A program made the translations under genes and the position numbers. A stretch of 11,241 nucleotides of DNA from Deltaproteobacteria bacterium (GTDB lineage: Bacteria > Desulfobacterota > UBA8473), in contig JAUXHQ010000027.1 of assembly GCA_030621455.1 (NCBI GenBank), positions 1 through 11,241 of the forward strand. Direction: 5' to 3'. Each line of letters opens with the position of its first letter. Position 1 is the stretch's first letter. Below are positions 1 through 6,820 of this stretch, piece by piece. Below the pieces are notes generated by a model that was not told the DNA's origin, did not search any database, and was given only the letters and a program-made list of their open reading frames with translations.

Positions 1-73
1 CAATGCTAATTCAGCGGACGAAAAAAGCCGCGCCCGTTGAAAAGCGGGCGTTATGCGTTCAATCAAAATCAAT

Positions 74-155
74 ACCCCGCAGGGGTGAAACATACCAGCC
101 CAGGGCAATGCCCTGGGAAAGAGATAAAAGATGAATTTTAGCCCTGTAAGGGCGT
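74..155 (+). repeat. Left REP-like arm with three palindromes
   Basis: This arm contains hairpin A at 74-86 (ACCCC/GGGGT stem, 3-nt loop), palindrome B at 99-117 (9-bp arms, one central base) and hairpin C at 141-153 (GCCCT/AGGGC stem, 3-nt loop). It matches the right arm in reverse complement with no length change. The GC-rich stems stand out in AT-rich surroundings. Confidence 0.8.
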
Positions 156-175
156 GACATCACAAGGGTTTGATT

Positions 176-229
176 ATGTCTCAATCTTTGTCAAAAATTG
201 AATACGACGAAAAATATCTATGGGATTGA
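176..229 (+). pseudogene. 17-codon remnant of an IS200-like (RAYT) transposase
   Basis: The ORF reads MSQSLSKIEYDEKYLWD then stops. From memory of the family, many REP-associated IS200-like transposases of about 150 residues begin MSQSL(S/A)KIY and end (I/V)EYDERY(L/V)WD. This ORF looks like those two ends fused in frame, with the whole catalytic domain missing, including the HUH motif and catalytic tyrosine. An AAGGG ribosome-binding-like sequence at 163-167 precedes the ATG by 8 nt, as expected of a retained gene start. It lies exactly between the two inverted REP arms, where a RAYT gene would sit. It cannot encode an active transposase. The alternative, a chance 17-codon ORF, is hard to reconcile with matches to both ends. 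Confidence 0.6.
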
Positions 230-242
230 CGATGAATATGTA

Positions 243-324
243 ACGCCCTTACAGGGCTAATAATTAGGGAACTTTCAAAACCCAGGGCAATGCCCTGGGC
301 TGGTATGTTAAGCCCTTTCAGGGC
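243..324 (-). repeat. Right REP-like arm, inverted copy
   Basis: This is the reverse-complement counterpart of 74-155: hairpin C at 245-257, palindrome B at 281-299 and hairpin A at 312-324. Positions 243-260 are an exact 18-bp inverted copy of 138-155. In hairpin A the stem sequence differs from the left arm at two base pairs, and both changes keep pairing. Confidence 0.8.
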
Positions 325-382
325 CATTTACCCGAAAAATAGTATTGTTTCAGCAATTGGTTACCACATGAGGTATTGGACG

Positions 383-853
383 GTGATTAAATGCGGGCCA
401 TCAAGCAATATGGGTTTTACCCTCCTTGAGGTCTTGATAGCCTTGGTAATTCTCTCCATAGGCCTGCTTGCCGTGGCGCAGATGACAATATATGCGATAA
501 GGGGCAATGCCATCGGGAATAAAATCACTAAAGCGGCAGTGCTTGCTGAGGGTAAATTAGAGGGTTTGAACAACCTTTACCGTATCGATCCCACGAATAC
601 GATGTTGACTGACGATGGAGACAAAAGCGATATTGGAGTGGATGTACATTCAAATACTGTCCTCTTTACGAACCCGGATCATTCTGATTCCTGTAACAGC
701 AATTGTTCTGTGAGTATTGGACAGACCCCGCAAAGGGTATGGAATGTGGCAGATGATACCCCGGCCTCCGGAATGAAGACCGTGACTGTAATTGTCGGTT
801 GGAAGGACTCAATAAATCATTTTGTTGTCTTGTCCACTGTAATGAGGAGATGA
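383..853 (+). CDS. pilV: Type IV pilus minor pilin / modification protein PilV
   Basis: This is a class III prepilin. The processing site G|FTLLEV has the conserved Glu at mature position +5, followed by a hydrophobic helix (LIALVILSIGLLAVAQM) that anchors the pilin in the inner membrane and packs in the pilus core. The AxxLAExKLEGL stretch after the helix is typical of PilV-family proteins, which are minor pilins thought to help prime pilus assembly. I chose GTG 383 because GAGG at 370-373 lies 9 nt upstream; it gives an 11-residue leader and a 156-aa protein. ATG 368 is also in frame, with a 16-residue leader but no visible ribosome-binding site. ATG 391 would give an attractive leader but is out of frame by one base (see findings). 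Pilin function is confident; the start is not. Confidence 0.85.
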   Translation: MIKCGPSSNMGFTLLEVLIALVILSIGLLAVAQMTIYAIRGNAIGNKITKAAVLAEGKLEGLNNLYRIDPTNTMLTDDGDKSDIGVDVHSNTVLFTNPDHSDSCNSNCSVSIGQTPQRVWNVADDTPASGMKTVTVIVGWKDSINHFVVLSTVMRR

Positions 854-869
854 CATTGCTTCATTATCT

Positions 870-881
870 ATGGAAACTTAG
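870..881 (+). other. Stranded original pilW start (ATG GAA ACT TAG)
   Basis: ATG-GAA-ACT here is followed by TAG at the edge of the inserted element. After the element the frame resumes GAA-ACC-TAT-AGC, matching codons 5-8 of the present pilW. With the element removed, one would read ATG GAA AC(T/C) TAT AGC, starting 16 nt after the pilV stop. I infer this is the former start of pilW, cut off by the insertion. Confidence 0.55.
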
Positions 882-1141
882 GCATCCTTCATTTGCCGCT
901 TTACACTTTTTATAACTTTTGAGAAAGTTAGTTCTAATTTCAGCTAAGAATCTTGAGTGCCTAAAATTAAGGAATGCACTCCAAAGCACTGCTGATTTTG
1001 TTTCTTAGCATGATCTGGTTTATAGAATAATCAGAATAAATTAACTTTAGGCACTTCAAACTTTAGGCACTTGTAACTTTTTGTGTAACCGCACAAGTTA
1101 GGAAAAGTGTAAACTACTTTTGATATTGCATGAAGGATACC
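881..1141. mobile_element. MITE-like 261-bp element with TIRs and 8-bp target duplication
   Basis: The ends are 12-bp terminal inverted repeats with 11 of 12 matching: GGCATCCTTCAT at 881-892 and ATGAAGGATACC at 1130-1141. They are flanked by a near-perfect 8-bp direct repeat, GAAACTTA (873-880) and GAAACCTA (1142-1149), as expected of a target duplication. The interior is AT-rich and non-coding. It holds further nested inverted pairs: TTACACTTTT at 901-910 with its complement at 1103-1112, and 955-970 with 1041-1056. There is also a perfect 7-bp hairpin at 913-930 and a 14-bp direct repeat with period 16 (1043-1056, 1059-1072). No transposase is present, so movement would need help in trans. 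An 8-bp duplication occurs in several IS families (for example ISL3 and IS66), but I cannot assign one. Confidence 0.65.
1043..1072 (+). repeat. Tandem 14-bp repeat AACTTTAGGCACTT, period 16
   Basis: Two identical copies (1043-1056 and 1059-1072) lie inside the MITE-like element. A diverged inverted copy sits at 955-970 (14 of 16 positions match 1041-1056 in reverse complement). The core TTAGGCA also occurs at 878-884, at the left end of the element, so the motif may be a recognition site. Confidence 0.7.
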
Positions 1142-1969
1142 GAAACCTATAGCAGACAAACCCGGAAGATGATTTATGTGAGCAAAGACATCCATGGCTT
1201 CACACTGACAGAGATTATGGTAGCCCTTGCCGTGACAGGTATACTTTTGGCATCAATATACAACCTGTATATTTCTCAAAGCAAGACGTATGCGGTGCAG
1301 GAAGAGATTTCGGACATGCAGCAGAATGCCAGGGTAGCCATGGACATTCTGTCAAGACACATCCGTATGGCAGGGTTTGGCCAACCCACCTGGACAACGA
1401 TAAACGGCGCTTCGGGCATCGCATATAAGGGTATACAGATTATAGACGGAGGCACAGGAAACCCGGACACCCTCGAGATCGTGGGGTGTATCGATCCTCC
1501 ACAGGGTAAACTGTCAACAGCAGCCCCCCCAGGCAGTACTGCGGTCTCCCTCCAATCGTCCTATGAGGCAAGAAGGTTCAATGCAACGACAAAAAGCGAT
1601 ATCTTTATCGGCGAACTGGAAAATGCCAAGGTAACCGCTGTTTCAGGGGCAGTTCTAACCGTTGATACGGACCCGGCTCAGACTGGAAATCAGGGGTTTG
1701 CAAATGCGTATCCGGCAGGAGCCAATATCTACAGGGTAAAAAGGGTTACCTATAGTATTCGGAACACATCACTGAGAAGAAACGAGAACACAGGTGGCGG
1801 CGCTCAGCAGATTGCGTTAAATATCGAGGATTTACAGGCTGGGTTCACCAGACCCAGGGTGAATCTATCCATAACCGCCAGGACGAGGGACAAGGACCCT
1901 GATTACAGAGGTGATGGCTACCACCGGATAACCCTGAGCTCTGATATAATAGCAAGAAACTTGGAGTAA
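1130..1969 (+). CDS. pilW: Type IV pilus minor pilin PilW
   Basis: This is a prepilin of 279 aa with a class III leader ending at Gly23. The processing site is G|FTLTE, Glu28 is at mature +5, and a hydrophobic helix follows (IMVALAVTGILLASIYNLY). PilW-family traits are the conserved segment after the helix (VQEEISDMQQNARVAMDILSRHIRMAGFG) and a beta-rich C-terminal domain. It should work with PilV and PilX in the minor-pilin complex that primes pilus assembly. The current ATG lies in the right terminal repeat of the inserted element and has no clear ribosome-binding site; ATG 1169 would leave a 10-residue leader (MIYVSKDIHG). The next gene starts 43 nt after the stop. A 7-C run at 1524-1530 is a possible slippage site. 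Family call confident, start uncertain. Confidence 0.87.
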   Translation: MKDTETYSRQTRKMIYVSKDIHGFTLTEIMVALAVTGILLASIYNLYISQSKTYAVQEEISDMQQNARVAMDILSRHIRMAGFGQPTWTTINGASGIAYKGIQIIDGGTGNPDTLEIVGCIDPPQGKLSTAAPPGSTAVSLQSSYEARRFNATTKSDIFIGELENAKVTAVSGAVLTVDTDPAQTGNQGFANAYPAGANIYRVKRVTYSIRNTSLRRNENTGGGAQQIALNIEDLQAGFTRPRVNLSITARTRDKDPDYRGDGYHRITLSSDIIARNLE

Positions 1970-2012
1970 GGGTAGCAGTGAGCAGACTACCCTAATGGAG
2001 AGAATCGCTGCG

Positions 2013-3560
2013 ATGCTGAAGAACAAGAAAGGGATGGCCCTGGTCATATCTCTCCTTTTTTTGACGGTCCTGTCGATCCTGGGTGCTGCAGGAATCACAA
2101 CATCTACTTTAGATATAAAGATTGCGAGCAACAGCCTTTCCAATACGGAGGCCCTCTATATCGCCGAAGCAGGGTTAGCTCGAGCCGAGGCGGAGCTTAT
2201 CAGCGATCTGGATAAAGACCCGGATAAAAGTTTCGCCGACTCTGATTTTCATGCGTTATCGGGGACCATGTCCCTGTCACCGAGTTCAACTGCATTTTAC
2301 ACTGTATTTAGCGCCGTTCCATTCGCCGGAGGCACCTATACGGTGGAGTTCAAGAACTACAGCGCTGGGGCTGGTTTTGACCCCACAACGGTTCTGGTCA
2401 GGTGTACTGCAATAGGGCGCAATTTATCGAGGGTCCAGCTTGAAAGCTACCTTTACGCTGAAAATATCTCACCGTGGAATAATGCGGTGTTTGCCGGCGG
2501 CGGCGGTAGCGCGCCCGTTGCAGGGAACATTGATCTGGCCGGGTCTGTTCACTTGCTGGGTAGCGGTCTTGCTGCCACAGACATTGTTTTTAATAACCAG
2601 AGCGGAAAGTGCATTAACAGTAACACCGGTATGGACCCAACCCTTGCAAACGCTATTGACGGGGGCGCCACAACTGATCTAAAGGGAAAATTCAGGGTGA
2701 GGAACGGGCGGGTTGACATGACGGCAGGAACTGCAACCCTGGGTTTGGGGACAAGTCCGTTTAGGGGGATTTACGTAACAACCGGGAGAGATTCTGGTAG
2801 TAACGGTGTCAATGACGACATACTGGGCGGGGATAATGACGGCTCCGATCAGAACATCTTTGCGAGAAAAGGAGCCAGTTCTGCGGAGGCGTATGACCTG
2901 GGAGATGTTCATACAGCCATACCTCTAATCGATACAACCTATATGACCGACAACTCTATAGACCTGACTGGTACAACTGACAACGAGGGGCTGGTAGCGG
3001 GCGCACTCATATTGAATAGTAACACTTCGTTACCTCCTCCAGTCCACACATATGATATAAGCCAGAATGGCACCTCTCCCTCCGGTACTGGTTGCTCCAT
3101 AGTTTTTGATGGGAACACCAATCTCCTAATCGTGACAGGCATAGTCAAGGTGAAGTCTTTGACTATAAGCCATGATATAACATATAGCACACCCCCCGGA
3201 GGAGGCACCATATATGTGACAGGCGCTACCCTGGTCGATGGTGATGTCCTGCCTGCCACACCAGGATCTTACCCGACCATAAATGTACTTGGTGTGGTTG
3301 GCGCAGGGGATCTTACGTTGGGTAGCACCGTGCCTCAGTTGTTATTGATGGGTGCATACTACAGCGCCGGAACGGTCAGTAGCAGCAAACAGATAGAACT
3401 GGCCGGGACTATTGTGTGTCAGAATCTCAACATAACGAGTCAGGTTCCAAAGATATGGCAGGTTCCATCATTGGATACCAACCTCCCCCCGGGGATGCCC
3501 GGTTCAACTCCGGTTTGGGTTTTTACTGAGAAGACATGGAGGGAGATAACCCACAAATAG
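2013..3560 (+). CDS. pilX: PilX-type minor pilin, unusually long
   Basis: The N-terminus [20 protein letters not shown] matches the PilX_N domain: a short basic leader, Gly, then a hydrophobic helix that, as is usual for PilX, lacks the Glu at +5. The segment [23 protein letters not shown] is also typical of the family. PilX is a minor pilin linked to pilus assembly and adhesion. I chose ATG 2013 because GGAGAG (1997-2002) lies 10 nt upstream; ATG 1995 is also in frame and adds six residues, but has a weak site. The 515-aa product is far longer than classical PilX of about 200 aa. Residues beyond about 150 are rich in Gly, Thr, Ser and Asn with short beta-strand-like repeats and an acidic patch ([15 protein letters not shown]), suggesting an exposed beta-rich domain. 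I do not recognise that domain. Confidence 0.83.
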   Translation: MLKNKKGMALVISLLFLTVLSILGAAGITTSTLDIKIASNSLSNTEALYIAEAGLARAEAELISDLDKDPDKSFADSDFHALSGTMSLSPSSTAFYTVFSAVPFAGGTYTVEFKNYSAGAGFDPTTVLVRCTAIGRNLSRVQLESYLYAENISPWNNAVFAGGGGSAPVAGNIDLAGSVHLLGSGLAATDIVFNNQSGKCINSNTGMDPTLANAIDGGATTDLKGKFRVRNGRVDMTAGTATLGLGTSPFRGIYVTTGRDSGSNGVNDDILGGDNDGSDQNIFARKGASSAEAYDLGDVHTAIPLIDTTYMTDNSIDLTGTTDNEGLVAGALILNSNTSLPPPVHTYDISQNGTSPSGTGCSIVFDGNTNLLIVTGIVKVKSLTISHDITYSTPPGGGTIYVTGATLVDGDVLPATPGSYPTINVLGVVGAGDLTLGSTVPQLLLMGAYYSAGTVSSSKQIELAGTIVCQNLNITSQVPKIWQVPSLDTNLPPGMPGSTPVWVFTEKTWREITHK

Positions 3561-3627
3561 CCATATCTTTGCGTCGTGGAAGCCCCATGGTTCTCCAATT
3601 TCAACGTTCCGTGAACGGTTAAAGCTT

Positions 3628-4119
3628 ATGAAGTTCAAAGAAAAAGTCAAATCAAGAGATGAACTGAAGACGCTCATGAATGGGTTGAAGGCGGAGGGTA
3701 AGAAGGTCGTCTTTACCAACGGATGCTTTGATTTAATCCATGTGGGTCACACCAGGTATCTGGAAGAGGCAAGAAAACTAGGAGATGTGTTGATAGTTGC
3801 CGTAAACAGCGATCAATCAGTAAGAACAATAAAAGGAGATCGAAGGCCCATCATCCCTCAGGAAGAAAGGGCGGAGGTGCTGGCTGCATTACAATGTGTT
3901 GATTTAGTTGTAATATTCGATGAACCGGACCCGCACGATATCCTCTCTTCTTTGAAGCCTCACGTCCTTGTCAAAGGAGGGGATTGGGACGAGGATACCA
4001 TAATCGGCAGAGACATTGTTGAATCCATCGGAGGAAGGGTCGTGCGCATACCGGAGATAAGGGGGGCGTCTACGAGCAATATTGTAAGCAGGATCATCAG
4101 ATACCATTCAGAAGAATAG
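3628..4119 (+). CDS. rfaE2: D-glycero-beta-D-manno-heptose 1-phosphate adenylyltransferase
   Basis: This 163-aa nucleotidyltransferase corresponds to the C-terminal half of E. coli HldE. It transfers AMP from ATP to heptose 1-phosphate, giving ADP-heptose for the LPS inner core in the cytoplasm. Visible motifs are [13 protein letters not shown] (residues 29-41), whose HVGH is the HxGH nucleotide-binding signature, KGGDW (116-120) and STSNIVSRI (148-156). The length fits the stand-alone RfaE2 type; the RfaE1 kinase domain is absent and must be encoded elsewhere. It begins 67 bp after pilX on the same strand and may be co-transcribed with it, although the functions are unrelated. Its stop lies 11 bp from the convergent yraN stop. 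The ribosome-binding site is poor. Confidence 0.95.
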   Translation: MKFKEKVKSRDELKTLMNGLKAEGKKVVFTNGCFDLIHVGHTRYLEEARKLGDVLIVAVNSDQSVRTIKGDRRPIIPQEERAEVLAALQCVDLVVIFDEPDPHDILSSLKPHVLVKGGDWDEDTIIGRDIVESIGGRVVRIPEIRGASTSNIVSRIIRYHSEE

Positions 4120-4130
4120 GAAGGCGGTGT

Positions 4131-4508
4131 TCAGTAATAATGCTGACTTAGATCGAAAGCGTTTTTTATCAACTCTACCTTTTCACCTTCCGGAGAGATT
4201 TGGACCGCTATTACGTCGAAGCGGGCATCTACATCCTGTAAATTGTTCTTATTTATATATTCCAAGGCTACTTTCGAGATCTGGTGCTGTTTTCTCTTAT
4301 TTACGACGTTGTAGGGATGACCGTATTCCGTGGACGACCTGGTCTTCACCTCGATGAACGAGAGTGTTTTCCTGTCTCTTCCTATAATATCTATCTCTCC
4401 AAAAACACAGGTATAGTTTCTCTCGATAATCTTATATTTGAGGCTCTTCAAATACGAAACAGCGATTTCTTCTCCTCTCCTGCCCAACGAGATCCTTTTC
4501 TTAGTCAT
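4131..4508 (-). CDS. yraN: UPF0102 family protein YraN
   Basis: A 125-aa protein of the YraN/UPF0102 family, with an endonuclease-like fold related to Holliday-junction resolvases. The N-terminal GRRGEEIAVSYLKSLKYKIIERNY, then GEIDIIGRD and FIEVKTR, are the family signatures; the Asp of EIDII and the E-x-K of FIEVKTR correspond to a PD-(D/E)xK nuclease site. The exact cellular role is unproven. It is the last gene of the ribosomal operon, and its ATG overlaps the rnhB stop by 4 bp (ATGA). The rnhB-yraN adjacency is common in this group. No terminator hairpin follows before the convergent rfaE2 gene. Confidence 0.95.
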   Translation of the reverse strand: MTKKRISLGRRGEEIAVSYLKSLKYKIIERNYTCVFGEIDIIGRDRKTLSFIEVKTRSSTEYGHPYNVVNKRKQHQISKVALEYINKNNLQDVDARFDVIAVQISPEGEKVELIKNAFDLSQHYY

Positions 4509-5125
4509 TGCCCCCCAAGATATTCTCTTACACCTTTAAAGGTCTTTCTGTGGATTTCGCTGCAACCAAATCTCTTGATCGCAAGCATATGCTCTTTTGT
4601 CCCATATCCCTTGTTCTGTGCAAAATTATACTCAGGGTATATGCGATGATATTCAATCATTATCCGGTCTCTGGTAACTTTGGCAATAATGGAGGCAGCA
4701 GAGATGGAAGGATTGAGAGAATCGCCCTTCTTGATGACGGATTGAGGAATCTGGGTGGGGATATTATGTATACCGTCAACCAGGAGGTAGTCAACCAGAA
4801 CCCCTAAGTCGACAACCGCCAACAGCATCGCTTTCAGACTGGCTCGAAGGATATTGATTTTCTCAATCTCTCGTTGATCCACGATACCAACGCCAACGGC
4901 TTGAGCATCCTCATGGATTTTGCTGAATAATGCTTCTCTCTTGCCGGCCGATAGCTTCTTGGAATCTGCTATCCCCGGGATAATGCAGTCTTTGGAAAGG
5001 ATAACAGCGGCCGCAACAACCGGCCCGGCGAGAGGCCCCCTTCCTGCTTCATCAACTCCGGCAATAGATTGATATCCCTTTGCATATATTCCCCTCTCCG
5101 GATGAGTAGGGGGAAAAGATATCAT
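4505..5125 (-). CDS. rnhB: Ribonuclease HII
   Basis: A 206-aa type 2 RNase H that cleaves RNA in RNA/DNA hybrids and removes ribonucleotides misincorporated in DNA. The signature [14 protein letters not shown] is present. The four expected carboxylates are at Asp25, Glu26, Asp117 and Asp135; their spacing (92 and 18 residues) equals that of E. coli RnhB (D16, E17, D108, D126), so the active site is intact. The [12 protein letters not shown] segment is also typical. The ATG overlaps the rplS stop by 4 bp, and the 3' end overlaps the yraN start in the same way, so translation is probably coupled. Confidence 0.97.
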   Translation of the reverse strand: MISFPPTHPERGIYAKGYQSIAGVDEAGRGPLAGPVVAAAVILSKDCIIPGIADSKKLSAGKREALFSKIHEDAQAVGVGIVDQREIEKINILRASLKAMLLAVVDLGVLVDYLLVDGIHNIPTQIPQSVIKKGDSLNPSISAASIIAKVTRDRIMIEYHRIYPEYNFAQNKGYGTKEHMLAIKRFGCSEIHRKTFKGVREYLGGQ

Positions 5126-5475
5126 CGTGAGAATCTCTTCTCTTTGATACGGGCAGCCTTGCCCTTCAGTTTTCTGAGATAGTAGAGTTTTGCTCTCCTC
5201 ACCCGTCCTTTGCGGACAACCTCTATCTTGGCAATCCTCGGTGAATGGAGAGGTATGATCCTCTCTACACCCACTCCGTATGAAAATTTTCTTACAGTGA
5301 AACTTGCCCCGCTTCCTCCTCCCCTCCTTCTTATCACAACACCCTCAAAGATCTGTATCCTCTCTTTTTCTCCTTCCACGATCCTGGAATAGACCTTAAT
5401 TGTGTCTCCGGGTTGGAACTCCGGTATGCCGAGGTTCATATGTTCTCTTTCAATCATTTCTATCAGACTACTCAT
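5122..5475 (-). CDS. rplS: 50S ribosomal protein L19
   Basis: A 117-aa protein matching bL19 in length and motifs: [29 protein letters not shown], then [30 protein letters not shown], and a basic C-terminus ([22 protein letters not shown]). L19 sits at the 30S-50S interface. It follows the SPOUT methyltransferase gene with an ATGA overlap and precedes rnhB with another. The trmD-rplS linkage is widely conserved, here with one methyltransferase gene inserted between. Confidence 0.98.
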   Translation of the reverse strand: MSSLIEMIEREHMNLGIPEFQPGDTIKVYSRIVEGEKERIQIFEGVVIRRRGGGSGASFTVRKFSYGVGVERIIPLHSPRIAKIEVVRKGRVRRAKLYYLRKLKGKAARIKEKRFSR

Positions 5476-6077
5476 AGTTCGTTCTCCAAGGATTTTTCAT
5501 CTCTTATTCCCAATAGTCTATCGAGGATTATGGCCGCTGCCGATCTCACTGACAGGTGATAGTACTCAGTAGCCCCCCGGATGGGGGCCAGCACATAGTC
5601 CGAATCTTCGATAACATCTTCTGTCACACCCCAACCGGTCCCCAATAAGAGAAGGTAAGGTCTTGATCCTTCTTCAATAAGTTTTTTTAAATCTAAATAG
5701 TCGATGCTCCTCTCAAAGAGCTGGGCATCAGTAACCACTGTATGAGGTCTTATGCCCCAGTCACTATGGATGTCCTCACAAACACTATCCAGTGAATCGG
5801 ATATTGTAACCAACTTTAAGGCTTCCTTCCTCCTGGGATTATACTGGGCACCAAATCCCGATCTCCAGTGAAGAAGTATCCTCTCTGCCAGTTTCCTTTG
5901 TTTCCTTAGGGGGGTAACTAGGTAGTATTTGCGTATCCCGTAAGTTCTAGCTGCTCGCGCAATGTCGTGAATATCCACGTTGGTTAACGACGTAGAAACG
6001 ACCTTCTTGTTTTTGTCGTAAACGGGGTAATGTAACAGGGCCAAATAAAGGTTTGCCGTTCTTGTCGTTTCTGCCAC
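5472..6077 (-). CDS. SPOUT-like RNA methyltransferase (Methyltrn_RNA_4-like)
   Basis: A 201-aa protein of the kind often annotated simply as RNA methyltransferase and found between trmD and rplS. The N-terminal half ([37 protein letters not shown]) and the C-terminal stretch [24 protein letters not shown]...[19 protein letters not shown] fit a trefoil-knot SAM-binding fold. The Gly-rich loop and the HLSVRSA segment would form the knot. The RNA target is unknown; position suggests tRNA or rRNA. The start is GTG at 6077: its G is the last base of the trmD TAG stop, a 1-bp overlap. The 3' end overlaps the rplS start by 4 bp. Confidence 0.85.
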   Translation of the reverse strand: MAETTRTANLYLALLHYPVYDKNKKVVSTSLTNVDIHDIARAARTYGIRKYYLVTPLRKQRKLAERILLHWRSGFGAQYNPRRKEALKLVTISDSLDSVCEDIHSDWGIRPHTVVTDAQLFERSIDYLDLKKLIEEGSRPYLLLLGTGWGVTEDVIEDSDYVLAPIRGATEYYHLSVRSAAAIILDRLLGIRDEKSLENEL

Positions 6078-6820
6078 TACTTACTTGGGTCCGATTCTTT
6101 CCTCATCTCAGATAACAGGCTCAAATCCTCATCGGACAAGTCGATTTGTTCCAGGAGATCCGGACGTCTTTCCAATGTCCTTTTGAGGGATTGCATGCGT
6201 CTCCATCTCTTGATCTCTCCATGATTACCGGAGAGGAGCACCTCCGGAACCTCTAAGCCTCTGTATTTCCTTGGGCGTGTATATTGAGGGTACTCCAATA
6301 ATCGGTTGGAGAACGACTCATCCTCTGGTGATCCTGGATTTCCTAAGACCCCGGGGATCAGTCTTGTAACAGTGTCAAGCAATACCATTGCCGCCAGTTC
6401 TCCCCCGGAGAGTATGTAATCTCCAATGGAAATCTCATCGTCAACGTATTTTCTTACCCTTTCATCAACCCCCTCGTACCTGCCACAAATGATGACGATC
6501 TGTGAGAGCCATGACAGCTTCAATGCGTACGCGTGATCAAACCTCTTTCCCTGAGGGGTCATTAGGATAACCCTTGATCCCTCAATCGGGGATGTCACCT
6601 TTTCAATACCCTTTATAATCAACTCCGGCTTCATTACCATACCCCGTCCGCCGCCATAGGGGTAATCATCCGCAGTGTGGTGTTTGTCTGATGAAAAGTC
6701 ACGGAGGTCGTGAACCTTTATCTCAACCAGTCCCTTCTGTTGGGCTCGTTTCAGTATGCTCTCATTTAGTGGAGAAGAGAACATATTCGGAAATAAGGTA
6801 AGGATGTCAAATCTCACCAT
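6077..6820 (-). CDS. trmD: tRNA (guanine-N1)-methyltransferase TrmD
   Basis: TrmD methylates G37 at N1 in tRNAs that read codons starting with C or G, preventing +1 frameshifting. Signatures in order are [11 protein letters not shown] at the N-terminus, [66 protein letters not shown] (the SAM-binding trefoil knot) and [29 protein letters not shown] (the C-terminal tRNA-binding part). I chose ATG 6820 (247 aa, [11 protein letters not shown]); an in-frame TTG at 6826 is possible because AAGG lies nearer to it. Either start lies inside the end of rimM, a 14- or 20-bp overlap that favours translational coupling. Confidence 0.97.
   Translation of the reverse strand: MVRFDILTLFPNMFSSPLNESILKRAQQKGLVEIKVHDLRDFSSDKHHTADDYPYGGGRGMVMKPELIIKGIEKVTSPIEGSRVILMTPQGKRFDHAYALKLSWLSQIVIICGRYEGVDERVRKYVDDEISIGDYILSGGELAAMVLLDTVTRLIPGVLGNPGSPEDESFSNRLLEYPQYTRPRKYRGLEVPEVLLSGNHGEIKRWRRMQSLKRTLERRPDLLEQIDLSDEDLSLLSEMRKESDPSK

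Larger units (their letters stand above)
74..324. mobile_element. REP-type inverted doublet around a deleted IS200-like transposase
   Basis: Two 82-bp arms (74-155 and 243-324) lie in inverted orientation, separated by 87 bp. Each arm has the same layout at the same spacing: a 13-bp hairpin, a short linker ending AACATACCAG, the 19-bp palindrome CCCAGGGCAWTGCCCTGGG, a 20-bp variable linker, and a second 13-bp hairpin GCCCTGTAAGGGC. The palindromes are conserved while the 20-bp linkers are not. The central 87 bp contain a mini-ORF that resembles the two ends of a REP-associated tyrosine transposase (RAYT, TnpA of the IS200 type). Palindromic REP pairs flanking such a transposase gene are a known arrangement, so I infer that this is a non-autonomous derivative that lost the transposase core. 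It ends about 60 bp before pilV. The structure is seen directly; the family assignment rests on recalled sequence similarity. Confidence 0.72.

Noticed and set aside
31..50. GC-rich hairpin (6-bp stem, 8-nt loop) as a terminator of an upstream gene
   Set aside because: There is no T-run after the stem and no gene to its left in the window; it may belong to the same class of palindromes as the REP arms.
290..382. Long N-terminal extension of pilV from ATG 290
   Set aside because: That ATG lies inside a REP palindrome and would give a 41-residue leader before the processing site, too long for this class; later starts are better placed.
3605..3617. CGTTC-CGT-GAACG hairpin before rfaE2 as an operator or terminator
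   Set aside because: The stem is only 5 bp with no T-run or second half-site, so it is compatible with chance.
4284..4649. 121-aa plus-strand ORF across yraN and rnhB
   Set aside because: It is antisense to two confidently identified genes and has no recognisable motif.
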